A stretch of DNA of 64,000 nucleotides, taken from assembly GCF_002188465.1 (NCBI RefSeq), contig NZ_NINW01000003.1:186001-250000 (forward strand), written 5' to 3'. A program made the translations under genes and the position numbers. Under the pieces are notes generated by a model. That model was not told the DNA's origin and made no database searches. It worked only from the letters and a program-made list of their open reading frames with translations. Below are positions 25,083 to 33,067 of the stretch, in pieces (the first letter of the stretch is position 1; the number at the start of each line of letters is the position of its first letter). Source of the DNA: Pigmentiphaga sp. NML080357 (GTDB lineage Bacteria > Pseudomonadota > Gammaproteobacteria > Burkholderiales > Burkholderiaceae_B).

Positions 25083-26498
25083 ATGTCCGCACCGGCTCAC
25101 GCCTGGCTGTCGAAATCCGCGGCCGAACTGCACGAGGCCTACCGCAGCCGCGCGCTTTCGCCGCTGGACCTGGCCACGGCGCTGATGGACGCCGTGGCCG
25201 AGGACACCGCCACGCTGAACGCCTTCTGCCTGCTGGATCGCGAGGCCGCGCTGGGCGCCGCCGAAGCTTCGGCAAAGCGCTGGCGGGCCGGTACGCCCAT
25301 CGGCCCGCTCGACGGCATCCCGGTGTCGATCAAGGACCTGGTCGACGTGGCGGGCTGGCCGACCCGGCGCGGCTCCAGGCTGACGGCGGGCGCGCCCCCC
25401 GCCGCGGCGGACGCGCCCAGCGTGGCCTTGCTGCGCCAGGCGGGCGCCGTGCTGTTCGGCAAGACCACGACCGCCGAGTTCGGCTGGCTCGCCGATTCCG
25501 AATCGCCGCACACCGGCATCACGGCCAATCCGCGCGCACCCGGCCGCAGCGCGGGCGGCTCCAGCATCGGCGCGGCGGCCCACGTGGCGCAAGGCTGGGG
25601 GCCGCTGGCCCTGGGCAGCGACGCCGGCGGCTCCATCCGCATCCCCGCTTCGTATTGCGGCTTGGTGGGCCTCAAGCCCACCTACGGCGCCATACCGTCC
25701 GGCCCCAAGCTGAGCGCCTTCTCCGAATTCGCGCACCTCGGCCCCATCGCCCGATCGGTCGCCGACTGCCGGCTCGCGCTGCAAGTCATGGGCAAGCCCC
25801 ATCCGCTGGATCCGCACTCGCTATACGGCCGCGCGCACGACCTTCCGCCGCGCCGTCCCGTCATCGCCTACATGACCGACGCCGGCCCCGACACCGGACT
25901 GGACCCCGCGGTCGAAGCGGCCATCGAAGGCCTGGCCGAAAGACTGGGGCGCAAAGGCCATGCCGTCACCCGGCTGCGCATGGACTGGATGTCGCTGGCC
26001 GAAGATTCGTGGACGCTCTGGCAGAGCCGGCTCTACGAGTCCTTCGTCGACGCGACGCCGGTCCAGCGTGCGGAACTGGATCCGCGCCTGCAGGAACTTT
26101 GCGAACAAGGTGCGGCCCTGGATAGCGCGCGGCTCGCCCGGGCGCGAGCCAGGCTGCGCGATGCCGCCGCCGAGATCACCATGGCCTTCGCCGGAATCGA
26201 CCTGCTGCTGACGCCGGCCAGCCCGGCCGGCCCGCCCGCCGTCGGTGCTCTGTGCGCCGACGGCCACCCCTTGCGCGACCGCATCCGGCGGACCTACAAC
26301 TGGCAATTGGCCAATCCCTATACCTTCCCGTTCAACCTGACCCAGCAGCCGGCCCTTTCCATGCCGCTGACCGCCGACACCGACGGCCTGCCGGTCGGGC
26401 TGCAGATCGTCGGCCGCAAATATCACGACGACGACGTGCTCGATTTCGCGCAGGCGCTGGAATCCACCCGTCTTTTCCAGGAGTCCGATCATGCCTAA
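25083..26498 (+). CDS. Amidase (amidase signature family)
   Basis: A 471-residue hydrolase with the complete Ser-cisSer-Lys triad: K84 in GIPVSIKDLVDVAG, cis-Ser S160 in SAGGSSIGAA and nucleophile S184 in GSDAGGSIRIP. The enzyme releases ammonia or an amine from an amide bond. It begins 10 bp after the second binding protein and overlaps the RidA gene by eight bases, so it belongs to the transporter operon. A plausible role is deamidation of the imported compound or of a ring-cleavage product; aminoacyl-tRNA amidotransferase (GatA) is unlikely because no GatB/GatC is near. Confidence 0.88.
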   Translation: MSAPAHAWLSKSAAELHEAYRSRALSPLDLATALMDAVAEDTATLNAFCLLDREAALGAAEASAKRWRAGTPIGPLDGIPVSIKDLVDVAGWPTRRGSRLTAGAPPAAADAPSVALLRQAGAVLFGKTTTAEFGWLADSESPHTGITANPRAPGRSAGGSSIGAAAHVAQGWGPLALGSDAGGSIRIPASYCGLVGLKPTYGAIPSGPKLSAFSEFAHLGPIARSVADCRLALQVMGKPHPLDPHSLYGRAHDLPPRRPVIAYMTDAGPDTGLDPAVEAAIEGLAERLGRKGHAVTRLRMDWMSLAEDSWTLWQSRLYESFVDATPVQRAELDPRLQELCEQGAALDSARLARARARLRDAAAEITMAFAGIDLLLTPASPAGPPAVGALCADGHPLRDRIRRTYNWQLANPYTFPFNLTQQPALSMPLTADTDGLPVGLQIVGRKYHDDDVLDFAQALESTRLFQESDHA

Positions 26499-26895
26499 GA
26501 TACTCGTGCAATCCGCGCAGGCCCCCGTCACCGGGTTTACCGACAAGAGCACGCCTTCGCCGCTGGCGCAAGGCATCCGGGCGGGCGACTTCCTCTACGT
26601 CTCGGGCCAGGGTCCGCTCGACCCTGTGACCAAGGAAGTCGTGTCCGACGACATCCGCGTGCAGACACGGCGCACCCTGCAGAACCTGATGTCGGTGCTG
26701 GAGGCCGGCGGCGCCACCGCGGCCAATATCGTCAACATGCGGGTGTGCCTGCGCGACGTGGCCGACTTCCCGGCATTCAACGAGGAATTCCGCGAATTCA
26801 TGGCCGGCGAGAAGGTCACCCGCACCTGCATAGGCGGCACGCCGCACCGCCCGGGCGTGCGCGTCGAGATCGACTGCGTCGCCTATTTCGGCTGA
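26491..26895 (+). CDS. RidA-family protein
   Basis: A 134-residue member of the YjgF/YER057c/UK114 (Rid) superfamily. RidA hydrolyses reactive enamines and imines; related 2-aminomuconate deaminases act in aromatic catabolism. The usual active-site arginine appears retained in KVTRTCIGG, followed by VRVEIDCVAYFG, the conserved end. Between an amidase and a 3-hydroxyanthranilate-dioxygenase-like gene, a deaminase role on a 2-aminomuconate-type product is attractive (inference). Confidence 0.85.
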   Translation: MPKILVQSAQAPVTGFTDKSTPSPLAQGIRAGDFLYVSGQGPLDPVTKEVVSDDIRVQTRRTLQNLMSVLEAGGATAANIVNMRVCLRDVADFPAFNEEFREFMAGEKVTRTCIGGTPHRPGVRVEIDCVAYFG

Positions 26896-26905
26896 GGAGG
26901 TCCAG

Positions 26906-27415
26906 ATGTTCAAGATGCCCATCGTCGACCTGATGAAGCAGGGAGACGAACTCGCCGCCAGCGGCAAGCGGGTCGCCGTGCTCTGGCAGGAACCCGAGTC
27001 CCTCGTGTTCCTGGCCCGCGGACGCGAGTACCGCAGCGAATTCCACATCAACCCCAGCGACGAAATGATGTACATGGTCAAGGGGCAGATGAACCTGCAC
27101 TACCGCACGCCCGAAGGCAAGGAAGAGATCGCCGTGCTGCCGCAGGGCTCGGTCATCTACACGCCGGCGGGCATCCCGCATTCGCCGCGCTTTCCGCCCG
27201 ACGCCTACCTGCTCGTGCAGGAGCGCAAGCGCAAGCCGGACGAGATCGACCGCTTCCAATGGTTCTGCCCCAGCTGCGACACGCTGCTGCACGAGGAATC
27301 CTGCCACGTCGCGGACTACAAGGCCGATCCCGTGTCCAAGGCCTACCAGCGCTTCTTCGACAGCGAGGAATTCCGCACCTGCAAGTCCTGCGGGACGGTG
27401 ATGCCCCGGCCCTGA
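26906..27415 (+). CDS. 3-hydroxyanthranilate 3,4-dioxygenase-like cupin
   Basis: A 169-residue protein with the layout of bacterial 3-hydroxyanthranilate dioxygenase: a cupin with the iron ligands H47, E53 and H92 (FHINPSDEMMYMVKG and PHSPRF) and a C-terminal rubredoxin-like pair CPSC (121-124) and CKSC (159-162). R43 and E106 match substrate residues. The usual HSPQR loop is HSPR, one residue shorter, which moves a substrate-binding arginine, so the true substrate may differ. The family cleaves an o-aminophenol-type ring with O2. It is the last gene of the 19-27 kb operon. Confidence 0.8.
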   Translation: MFKMPIVDLMKQGDELAASGKRVAVLWQEPESLVFLARGREYRSEFHINPSDEMMYMVKGQMNLHYRTPEGKEEIAVLPQGSVIYTPAGIPHSPRFPPDAYLLVQERKRKPDEIDRFQWFCPSCDTLLHEESCHVADYKADPVSKAYQRFFDSEEFRTCKSCGTVMPRP

Positions 27416-27469
27416 ACGGTCCGCCGCCGCAATCGGACGGTGCTACCGGCAGTGGGACCTGGAGCGATA

Positions 27470-27493
27470 GCGGGACTACGTCAGCAGTCCCGC
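27470..27493. terminator. Hairpin between convergent dioxygenase-like gene and rhlE
   Basis: GCGGGACT and AGTCCCGC form an 8-bp stem with an 8-base loop, 54 bp after one gene and 10 bp after the other. No T-run is present on either strand, so termination is only probable. Confidence 0.4.
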
Positions 27494-27503
27494 TGCCAAC
27501 GGG

Positions 27504-28958
27504 TCAGCCTCGAACAGGCGTCTTGGGCGTGAAGAGAGCGGGACGGCGGGCACCGCCATTGCGCGGCTCTCCTGCCGAGTGTGCCGCGCCCTGAGAAGCA
27601 CCGGAACGCGGCTGGGAAGCCGGGCGATTGCTGCCCGCGCCTTGCCCACGCGCAGCGCCCTGTCCACGGGCATTGCCGGATGGCTGGCGGCTGCCCGAAC
27701 CATGGCCGGACTGCCCGCGCCCCTCGCCGCGGGGCGCGCCAGGCCGCCCCTGGCGGGGCGCATGCGAACGAGGCGGCCGTTCGGCCCGCTCATCGCGATC
27801 CGGCGCCGAAACGGTGAAGGCCGGCAACGGCTCGCGATCGATCTTGCGCTTGATCAGCTTCTCGATGTCGGCAAGCAGCTTGCCTTCCTCGCCGTCCACC
27901 AGCGAGACGGCCGCCCCGGTCGCGCCGGCACGGCCGGTCCGGCCGATGCGGTGCACGTAGTCCTCGGGCACGTTGGGCAGCTCGAAATTCACCACCTGCG
28001 GCAGCTGGTCGATGTCCAGCCCGCGCGCGGCGATGTCCGTGGCCACCAGCACTTCCACCGAACCGTCCTTGAATCCCGCGAGCGCTTTGGTACGCGCCGA
28101 CTGGCTCTTGTTTCCGTGGATCGCGGCGGCGGGAACGCCGTCCTTGACCAGCTTCTCGGCCAGGCGGTTGGCGCCATGCTTGGTCCGCGTGAACACCAGC
28201 ACCTGCTTCCAGCCGTTGCTGCGCACCAGGTGGCTGAGGAGATCGCGCTTCTGTTCCTTGGGCACCAGCAGCACCGACTGGCGCACCAGCTCGGACGCAG
28301 TATTGCGCCGCGCGACCGAGACTTCGCCCGGATCGTTCAGCACGCCCTTGGCCAGCGCGCGGATGTCGTCGGAGAACGTGGCCGAGAACAGCAGGTTTTG
28401 CCGCTTGGGCGGCAGCAGCGCGAGGATCTTGCGGATGTCGCGGATGAAGCCCATGTCCAGCATGCGGTCCGCTTCGTCCAGGACGAGGATCTCCACGCCC
28501 GACAGGTCCAGCGTTTTCTGGCCCACGTGATCGAGCAGGCGGCCGGGAGTCGCCACCAGGATGTCGAGCGGCTTCTTCAGGGCGGCGATCTGCGGGTTGA
28601 TATTGACGCCGCCGAACATGACCATGGACTTGAGCGGCAGGTATTTGCCGTAGGTCTGCACCGACTCTTCGACTTGCGCGGTCAGTTCGCGCGTGGGCGT
28701 GAGGATGAGGCAGCGCGGCCGGCCGGGCCGGACCTGGGCGGGGCGGTTGCGAGACAGCAGGTGCAGCAGCGGCAGGGTGAAACCCGCCGTCTTGCCCGTG
28801 CCGGTCTGCGCCGCGGCGAGCAGGTCGCCGCCCTTGAGCACCTGCGGAATGGCCTGGGCCTGGATGGGCGTGGGATGGGTGTAGCCGGCATCGGCAATGG
28901 CGCGCAGCAGCGGCTCGGCCAGGCCAAGGTCGGCAAACGAGATTTCGGAAGTAATCAA
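27504..28958 (-). CDS. rhlE: DEAD-box RNA helicase RhlE
   Basis: A 484-residue ATP-dependent RNA helicase involved in ribosome assembly and RNA turnover. Motifs in order: Q motif ([13 protein letters not shown]), motif [12 protein letters not shown], motif Ia [12 protein letters not shown] in [16 protein letters not shown] in [14 protein letters not shown], and motif [14 protein letters not shown]. The C-terminal 100 residues are low-complexity, rich in Arg, Gly, Ser and Gln, typical of RhlE tails that bind RNA. It converges on the dioxygenase-like gene. Confidence 0.93.
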   Translation of the reverse strand: MITSEISFADLGLAEPLLRAIADAGYTHPTPIQAQAIPQVLKGGDLLAAAQTGTGKTAGFTLPLLHLLSRNRPAQVRPGRPRCLILTPTRELTAQVEESVQTYGKYLPLKSMVMFGGVNINPQIAALKKPLDILVATPGRLLDHVGQKTLDLSGVEILVLDEADRMLDMGFIRDIRKILALLPPKRQNLLFSATFSDDIRALAKGVLNDPGEVSVARRNTASELVRQSVLLVPKEQKRDLLSHLVRSNGWKQVLVFTRTKHGANRLAEKLVKDGVPAAAIHGNKSQSARTKALAGFKDGSVEVLVATDIAARGLDIDQLPQVVNFELPNVPEDYVHRIGRTGRAGATGAAVSLVDGEEGKLLADIEKLIKRKIDREPLPAFTVSAPDRDERAERPPRSHAPRQGRPGAPRGEGRGQSGHGSGSRQPSGNARGQGAARGQGAGSNRPASQPRSGASQGAAHSAGEPRNGGARRPALFTPKTPVRG

Positions 28959-29309
28959 GACAACTCCAGCGACGGCCCGTCGCTCAAGCTGAGTGACTCC
29001 AATCGAGGCTGACGTGCGAAAAAACTAGGGAAGAGGAGCCGGTTTCGAGATACGGCGCACAGGCCGGACCGGATGCATGCCCGGATTGGAGCCGGACACA
29101 GGACGCCATTGTACCTGTTAACGACGACCTAGTGTTTACCCTAGTGACGATTGCCCCCAGTAGGCGTATATTTAGCCTTGTTTCACCATTAAATCCACGT
29201 TTTATATATAAAACGTCTGGTAGTGACAGCGAACACACCATGGCGGGCGCACTCCGGGCCCGCCTTCACCCGCTTTAGCGGCGCGTAGCCGCCCATGCAG
29301 GAGTACACC
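28959..29309. other. Divergent control region rhlE / cupin operon
   Basis: A 351-bp region that becomes AT-rich after 29100. It holds a direct repeat CCTAGTG (29128-29134 and 29140-29146), a perfect 20-bp palindrome at 29197-29216, and the cupin ribosome site. No coding frame was found. It should contain promoters for both rhlE and the 29310-34072 gene set. Confidence 0.55.
29197..29216. promoter_or_regulatory. Perfect 20-bp palindrome upstream of cupin operon
   Basis: ACGTTTTATATATAAAACGT is perfectly symmetric and AT-rich within GC-rich DNA. It lies about 94 bp before the cupin start, the normal place for an operator. The IclR-type regulator encoded within this cluster (30984-31784) is the obvious candidate to bind it. 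Confidence 0.65.
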
Positions 29310-29846
29310 ATGACGGATATGTCCGAACAACAGCAAGTCGCCCGCAGCTGGGACCGCCCGGAAGGCGCCGATTTCGAAACCTGGATGAACTCGCGCATCG
29401 CGCGTTTCTCGACCCGCAAGTACGACTGGGACGCCCTGAAGTTCCAGGCCGATTTCGACCCCAAGTACCGCCGTGCGCAAATGCGCTACGTCGGCACGGG
29501 CGGCACCGGCGTAGCCGCCGACTCCAACACCGTGCCGTCGGAGCACTTCACGTTCTCGACCATGGTGATTCCGGCCGGCCATGAAGGCCCCCCGCACCTG
29601 CACATCGACGTCGAGGAAGTCTTCTTCCTGATCCGCGGCAAGCTGAAGGTCATCCTGGAAAAGGACGGCGAACGCTTCGAGACCATCCTGACCGATCGCG
29701 ACCTGATCTCGGTGCCCCCCGGCGTATACCGCGAGGAAATCAACATCGGCGATGAAGACGCGCTGATGTGCGTGATGCTGGGCGCCAAGAAGCCCATCAC
29801 CCCGACCTACCCGCCTGAGCATCCGCTGGCGAAGATCAAGCGGTAA
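29310..29846 (+). CDS. Cupin-domain protein
   Basis: A 178-residue single-cupin protein. The motif PAGHEGPPHLHIDVEEVFFLI provides two histidines and a glutamate of a metal site, and the second cupin motif (DLISVPPGVYREEINIG) follows but with no clear histidine. Such proteins can be small dioxygenases or isomerases; no function is assigned. The ATG at 29310 is preferred over 29295 because GGAG lies eight bases upstream. It opens a cluster with a hydrolase, an IclR regulator, aspartate dehydrogenase and a Bug receptor; a repeat copy and a terminator-like hairpin follow it. Confidence 0.7.
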   Translation: MTDMSEQQQVARSWDRPEGADFETWMNSRIARFSTRKYDWDALKFQADFDPKYRRAQMRYVGTGGTGVAADSNTVPSEHFTFSTMVIPAGHEGPPHLHIDVEEVFFLIRGKLKVILEKDGERFETILTDRDLISVPPGVYREEINIGDEDALMCVMLGAKKPITPTYPPEHPLAKIKR

Positions 29847-29847
29847 T

Positions 29848-29950
29848 AGGTCCCCCCCCTACGCGCTTACGCGCGCCCCCCAGGGGGCGGCACTGGCGGA
29901 CCGGCAAAGCCGGATCCGCTGTGCCCTGGAAACCAACAGGCTGGTGAAAG
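29848..29950 (+). repeat. Dispersed GC-rich repeat, copy E
   Basis: Starts one base after the cupin stop. It contains CCCCCCCTACGCGCTTACGC, a CCCCCCAGGGGGC hairpin, the perfect core GGACCGGCAAAGCCGGATCC at 29898-29917, then GTGCCCTGGA and CAACAGGCTGGTGAAAG. The end resembles the end of copy F. Confidence 0.78.
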
Positions 29951-29973
29951 GGCGGCGTGTTTGCCGCTTTTTT
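29951..29973 (+). terminator. Terminator-like hairpin after the cupin gene
   Basis: GCGGC (29952-29956) and GCCGC (29963-29967) form a short stem with loop GTGTTT, followed directly by six T. It lies at the end of repeat copy E and could end or attenuate the transcript before the hydrolase gene. Confidence 0.55.
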
Positions 29974-30087
29974 GCCATCTGCAAGCTGCCCCTCTTCGAT
30001 GCGGCGGGATCGCAGGGTACGGATACAATGCCGCGCTTTCGTGTTCGTGGCCGAAGGGTTCGCGGGCGCAAGAAGGACTACAGGACG

Positions 30088-30981
30088 ATGCAGACCGATA
30101 CGTTGGCGCCGGAACCGTCGCCGGAAACGCTGGAGTTGCTCAATAGCCGTTTCGCCGAGAAGTCGGTGCAGACGGCCGGGGGCGTGCAGTGTTATCGCGA
30201 GGCGGGCGCGCCGGGCGCGGACGGCACGGCTATCGTGCTGTTGCATGGCATCGGCTCGGGCGCGGGCTCGTGGCTGCATGCGGCCGTGAAGCTCGCCGCG
30301 CGTGCGCGCGTGATCGCCTGGGACGCCCCGGGCTACGGCAATTCGGCGCGGCTCGCGCCGGCCTCGCCGGGCGCCGAAGACTACGCGGCCCGGCTGCACC
30401 AGATGCTCGATGCGCTGGGCATCGGACGCTGCGTGCTGGTCGGCCATTCGCTCGGCACGCTGATGGCCACGGCCTATGCGCACGACCTGGGCAAACAGCG
30501 CGTCGCGCGCCTGGTGCTGCTGAGCCCCACGCGCGGCTACGGCAATCCGGCACTGGCCGAGCGCCAGGAAGCGGTGCGCGCCGAGCGGCTGCGCACGCTG
30601 GAACAAGTCGGCATCGCCGGCATGGCGCGCACGCGTCCGGCCAAGATGCTGTCGTCCGAACCCAGCGCCGAGGCCCTGGCCTGGGTGCGCTGGAACATGG
30701 AGCGTCTGGATACCGCCGGCTATCGCCAGGCGATCGAGATGCTGTGCAACGCCGACATGGCCGGCTACGCGCCGGCCCCGGTGCCGGTCGAGGTCCATTC
30801 CGGGGACCAGGACACCGTCACGATCCCTGCCAACTGCCGCGCCATCGCCGAGATGTTCGGCGCGCCCTACGGCTCCATCGCCGTGGCCGGCCACGCCTGC
30901 CATATCGAGCGGCCGGAAGCGGTCGCGGCCATCCTGGAAGGCGCGCACGCCGCGGCCACCGCCGGCGCCACGCCCCGCTGA
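30088..30981 (+). CDS. Alpha/beta hydrolase
   Basis: A 297-residue alpha/beta-fold hydrolase. The oxyanion segment is VLLHGIGSGAGSW, the nucleophile elbow GHSLG, the acid in HSGDQDTVT and the histidine in AGHACHIERPE. It is in the class of meta-cleavage-product or deformylase hydrolases. An ATG at 30088 follows AGGACG; upstream in-frame sequence is low quality. It is followed two bases later by the IclR gene and belongs to the cupin cluster. Confidence 0.82.
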   Translation: MQTDTLAPEPSPETLELLNSRFAEKSVQTAGGVQCYREAGAPGADGTAIVLLHGIGSGAGSWLHAAVKLAARARVIAWDAPGYGNSARLAPASPGAEDYAARLHQMLDALGIGRCVLVGHSLGTLMATAYAHDLGKQRVARLVLLSPTRGYGNPALAERQEAVRAERLRTLEQVGIAGMARTRPAKMLSSEPSAEALAWVRWNMERLDTAGYRQAIEMLCNADMAGYAPAPVPVEVHSGDQDTVTIPANCRAIAEMFGAPYGSIAVAGHACHIERPEAVAAILEGAHAAATAGATPR

Positions 30982-30983
30982 CC

Positions 30984-31784
30984 ATGAACGACGCCGTCAT
31001 CAGCGAAGATATTCCCGAGCGCTACATCGTCCCGGGCCTGGAACGCGGCCTGCGGCTGCTCAGCCACTTCAGCCGGCAGGACCGCACCCTCTCCGCGCCC
31101 GAGTTCGCGCGCCGGATGGGGTTGCCGCGCTCCACGGTGTTCCGGCTGCTGACCACGCTCGAGGCGCTCGGTTTCATCGAACGCACCGAAGGCGGCCGCA
31201 GCTATCGCCTGGGCATGGCCGTGCTGAGCCTGGGCTTCGAATACCTCGCCTCGCTGGAGCTGACCGAGCTCGGTTCGCCGCTGCTGCAGCGCCTGCGCGA
31301 CGAGATCGGCTATTCCTGCAACCTCGTGGTAAGGGATGGCCGTTCCATCGTCTACGTCGCCAAGGTTTCCGCGCCCACGCTGTTTCCCAGCGCCGTCAAC
31401 CTGGGGACGCGCCTGCCCGCGCACGCCACGGTGCTGGGACGCGTCATGCTGACCGACCTCGGCGACGACGAACTGGACGAGCTCTATCCCGACGAAGCGC
31501 TCGAGGTCTATTCGCCCAGTACGCCGCCTACGCTGTCGGCGCTGCGCGAAATCCTCGCGCAGGACCGGGCGCAAGGCTATGCCATGGGCGCAGGTTTCTA
31601 CGAACCCAGCATCACCAGCATCGCGGCCCCGGTGCGCGATCACACGGGCCGCGTGGTCGCCGCGATGGGCGCGGCGCTGCCCTCGTCGCGCGTCGAGCAG
31701 TCGCGCGTCGCGGAATTGATCGGACAAGTGCGCGCCACTGCCGACGAGCTGTCGCGCCTGCTCAATTACTCACCCTCTCGTTGA
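30984..31784 (+). CDS. IclR-family transcriptional regulator
   Basis: A 266-residue IclR regulator. The winged helix covers about residues 15-75 (LSAPEFARRMGLPRSTVFRL is the helix-turn-helix) and the effector domain follows (PSAVNLGTRLPAHATVLGRV, then FYEPSITSIAAPVRDHTGRV). It begins two bases after the hydrolase and sits in the middle of the operon it probably controls, an arrangement common for local autoregulators. The palindrome at 29197-29216 is its likely target (inference). Confidence 0.88.
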   Translation: MNDAVISEDIPERYIVPGLERGLRLLSHFSRQDRTLSAPEFARRMGLPRSTVFRLLTTLEALGFIERTEGGRSYRLGMAVLSLGFEYLASLELTELGSPLLQRLRDEIGYSCNLVVRDGRSIVYVAKVSAPTLFPSAVNLGTRLPAHATVLGRVMLTDLGDDELDELYPDEALEVYSPSTPPTLSALREILAQDRAQGYAMGAGFYEPSITSIAAPVRDHTGRVVAAMGAALPSSRVEQSRVAELIGQVRATADELSRLLNYSPSR

Positions 31785-31813
31785 CCGGGCGGCACGCCGC
31801 CCAGGAGCCATTC

Positions 31814-32620
31814 ATGCTACGAATTTCGATGATCGGATCGGGCGCCATCGGCGCCAGCGTCCTGTCGCTGCTGAAGAACGACCCGGACGTGTCGATCGAC
31901 AGCGTCATCGTCGCGGAGGAAACGCTCGCGCAAGCGCGCGAGCAGATCGCCGCGATCGCCCCCAAGGCCCAGGTCGTCACGCGCCTGGCCGACGTCGGCC
32001 AGCGTCCCGACCTGCTGGTCGAGTGCGCCGGCCACGGCGCGCTGCGCGCCCATGTGCTGCCGGCCCTGGAACAAGGTATACCGTGCGTAGTGGTGTCCAT
32101 CGGCGCGCTCTCCGACGTCGAGCTGGCGCGCCAGCTCGAGGAAGCTGCGGCCCGCGGCAAGACCCAGATCCAGCTCCTGTCCGGCGCCATCGGCGGCATC
32201 GACGCGCTGGCGGCCGCCAAGATCGGCGGCCTCGATTCGGTGGTCTACACCGGCCGCAAGCCGGCGCTGGCCTGGAAGGACACGCCGGCCGACGGGCCTT
32301 TCAAGCTCGAAGCCCTGACCGAACCGACCGTCATTTTCGAAGGCCCGGCCGGCGAAGCGGCCCGGCTCTTTCCCAAGAATGCCAACGTCGCCGCGACCCT
32401 CTCGCTGGCCGGCCTCGGCCTGGACCGCACCCAGGTGCGTCTGATCGCCGACCCGACCAGCAAGGAAAACGTGCACCACGTGGAAGCCAGCGGCGCTTTC
32501 GGCAGCTTCGAGATCACGATGCGGGGCAAGCCGCTCGCGGCCAACCCCAAGACGTCTGCCCTGACTGTCTATAGCGTCGTGCGCGCGATCGGCAACCAGG
32601 CCCATGCTGTGGCCATATAA
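31814..32620 (+). CDS. Aspartate dehydrogenase family protein
   Basis: A 268-residue NAD(P)-dependent dehydrogenase of the L-aspartate dehydrogenase family (converts aspartate to iminosuccinate/oxaloacetate with release of ammonia, or the reverse). The Rossmann motif is MIGSGAIGASVL; later blocks are LLSGAIGGIDALAAAKIGG, FPKNANVAATLSLAGLG and ENVHHVEASGAFG, with a catalytic-type His. The start at 31814 follows AGGAG. The genetic setting (cupin, hydrolase, Bug receptor) suggests a catabolic amino or imino acid role rather than NAD synthesis. Repeat copy F begins right after the stop. Confidence 0.85.
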   Translation: MLRISMIGSGAIGASVLSLLKNDPDVSIDSVIVAEETLAQAREQIAAIAPKAQVVTRLADVGQRPDLLVECAGHGALRAHVLPALEQGIPCVVVSIGALSDVELARQLEEAAARGKTQIQLLSGAIGGIDALAAAKIGGLDSVVYTGRKPALAWKDTPADGPFKLEALTEPTVIFEGPAGEAARLFPKNANVAATLSLAGLGLDRTQVRLIADPTSKENVHHVEASGAFGSFEITMRGKPLAANPKTSALTVYSVVRAIGNQAHAVAI

Positions 32621-32621
32621 C

Positions 32622-32800
32622 TTCCCTGCGCGCTTACGCGCCAGAATGGTAAGCCCCCGGCCGCTACGCGGCAGCCCCCCAAGGGGCCAGGAGGGAAGCC
32701 CACCCCCAAGCGGCCTTAAGCCGCGCCCCCTCGATGGGGCGGCGCTGACGGACCGGCAAAGCCGGATCCGCGGCGCCCTGGAGTAACAACAATAGGCTGG
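32622..32800 (+). repeat. Dispersed GC-rich repeat, copy F
   Basis: Begins directly after the stop of the dehydrogenase gene. It includes GCGCGCTTACGCGC, CGGCCGCTACGCGGCAG, GGGAAGCCCACCCCC, GCGGCCTTAAGCCGC, a CCCCCTCGATGGGG hairpin, the perfect core GGACCGGCAAAGCCGGATCC at 32750-32769, and GGCGCCCTGGAG. It is the most complete copy in the window and lies opposite to copy G. Confidence 0.78.
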
Positions 32801-32954
32801 CCGAAAGCAGCGTTCTTCCGGTCGAGGCCTGTGCGAGAGGGTCGGAGGAGCAGATCCATCTCGCCCTGTCTGAAGCTCATTACTCGGCGTACAGGTTGAG
32901 CTCGGTCAGGTTATTCAAGGCGGGAAAAACGCCATTTTCCGCCAGCCCGGTTTT

Positions 32955-33045
32955 ATCCCAAGGCGCCGCGGATCCGGCTTTGCCGGTCCGCCAGCGCCGC
33001 CCCCTCGAGGGGGCGCCCGTCAGGGCGCAGGGGTGGGCACTTATT
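32955..33045 (-). repeat. Dispersed GC-rich repeat, copy G (inverted)
   Basis: Reverse complement of the repeat. The core is found as GGATCCGGCTTTGCCGGTCC at 32970-32989, followed by a CCCCCTCGAGGGGG hairpin. About 50 bases around the core match copy F in inverse orientation, so F and G can pair over a 180-base gap. This is the only copy placed before a gene (the Bug receptor) rather than after a stop codon. Confidence 0.75.
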
Positions 33046-33067
33046 GTCATGGAGTAAGTAGTTCATC

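Larger units (their letters stand above)
32621..33067. other. Intergenic region with two inverted repeat copies
   Basis: This 447-bp gap is mostly repeat: copy F forward and copy G in reverse, around 150 bp of sequence with no recognised feature (32801-32950, somewhat less GC-rich). The Bug gene's own promoter would have to lie here, as the repeats could block read-through. No coding frame was accepted. Confidence 0.6.

Noticed and set aside
32622-33045. Inverted repeats flanking 180 bp, considered as an insertion sequence or MITE
   Set aside because: No transposase, no clear target-site duplication, and five other copies are single, so a mobile element with two terminal repeats is not supported.
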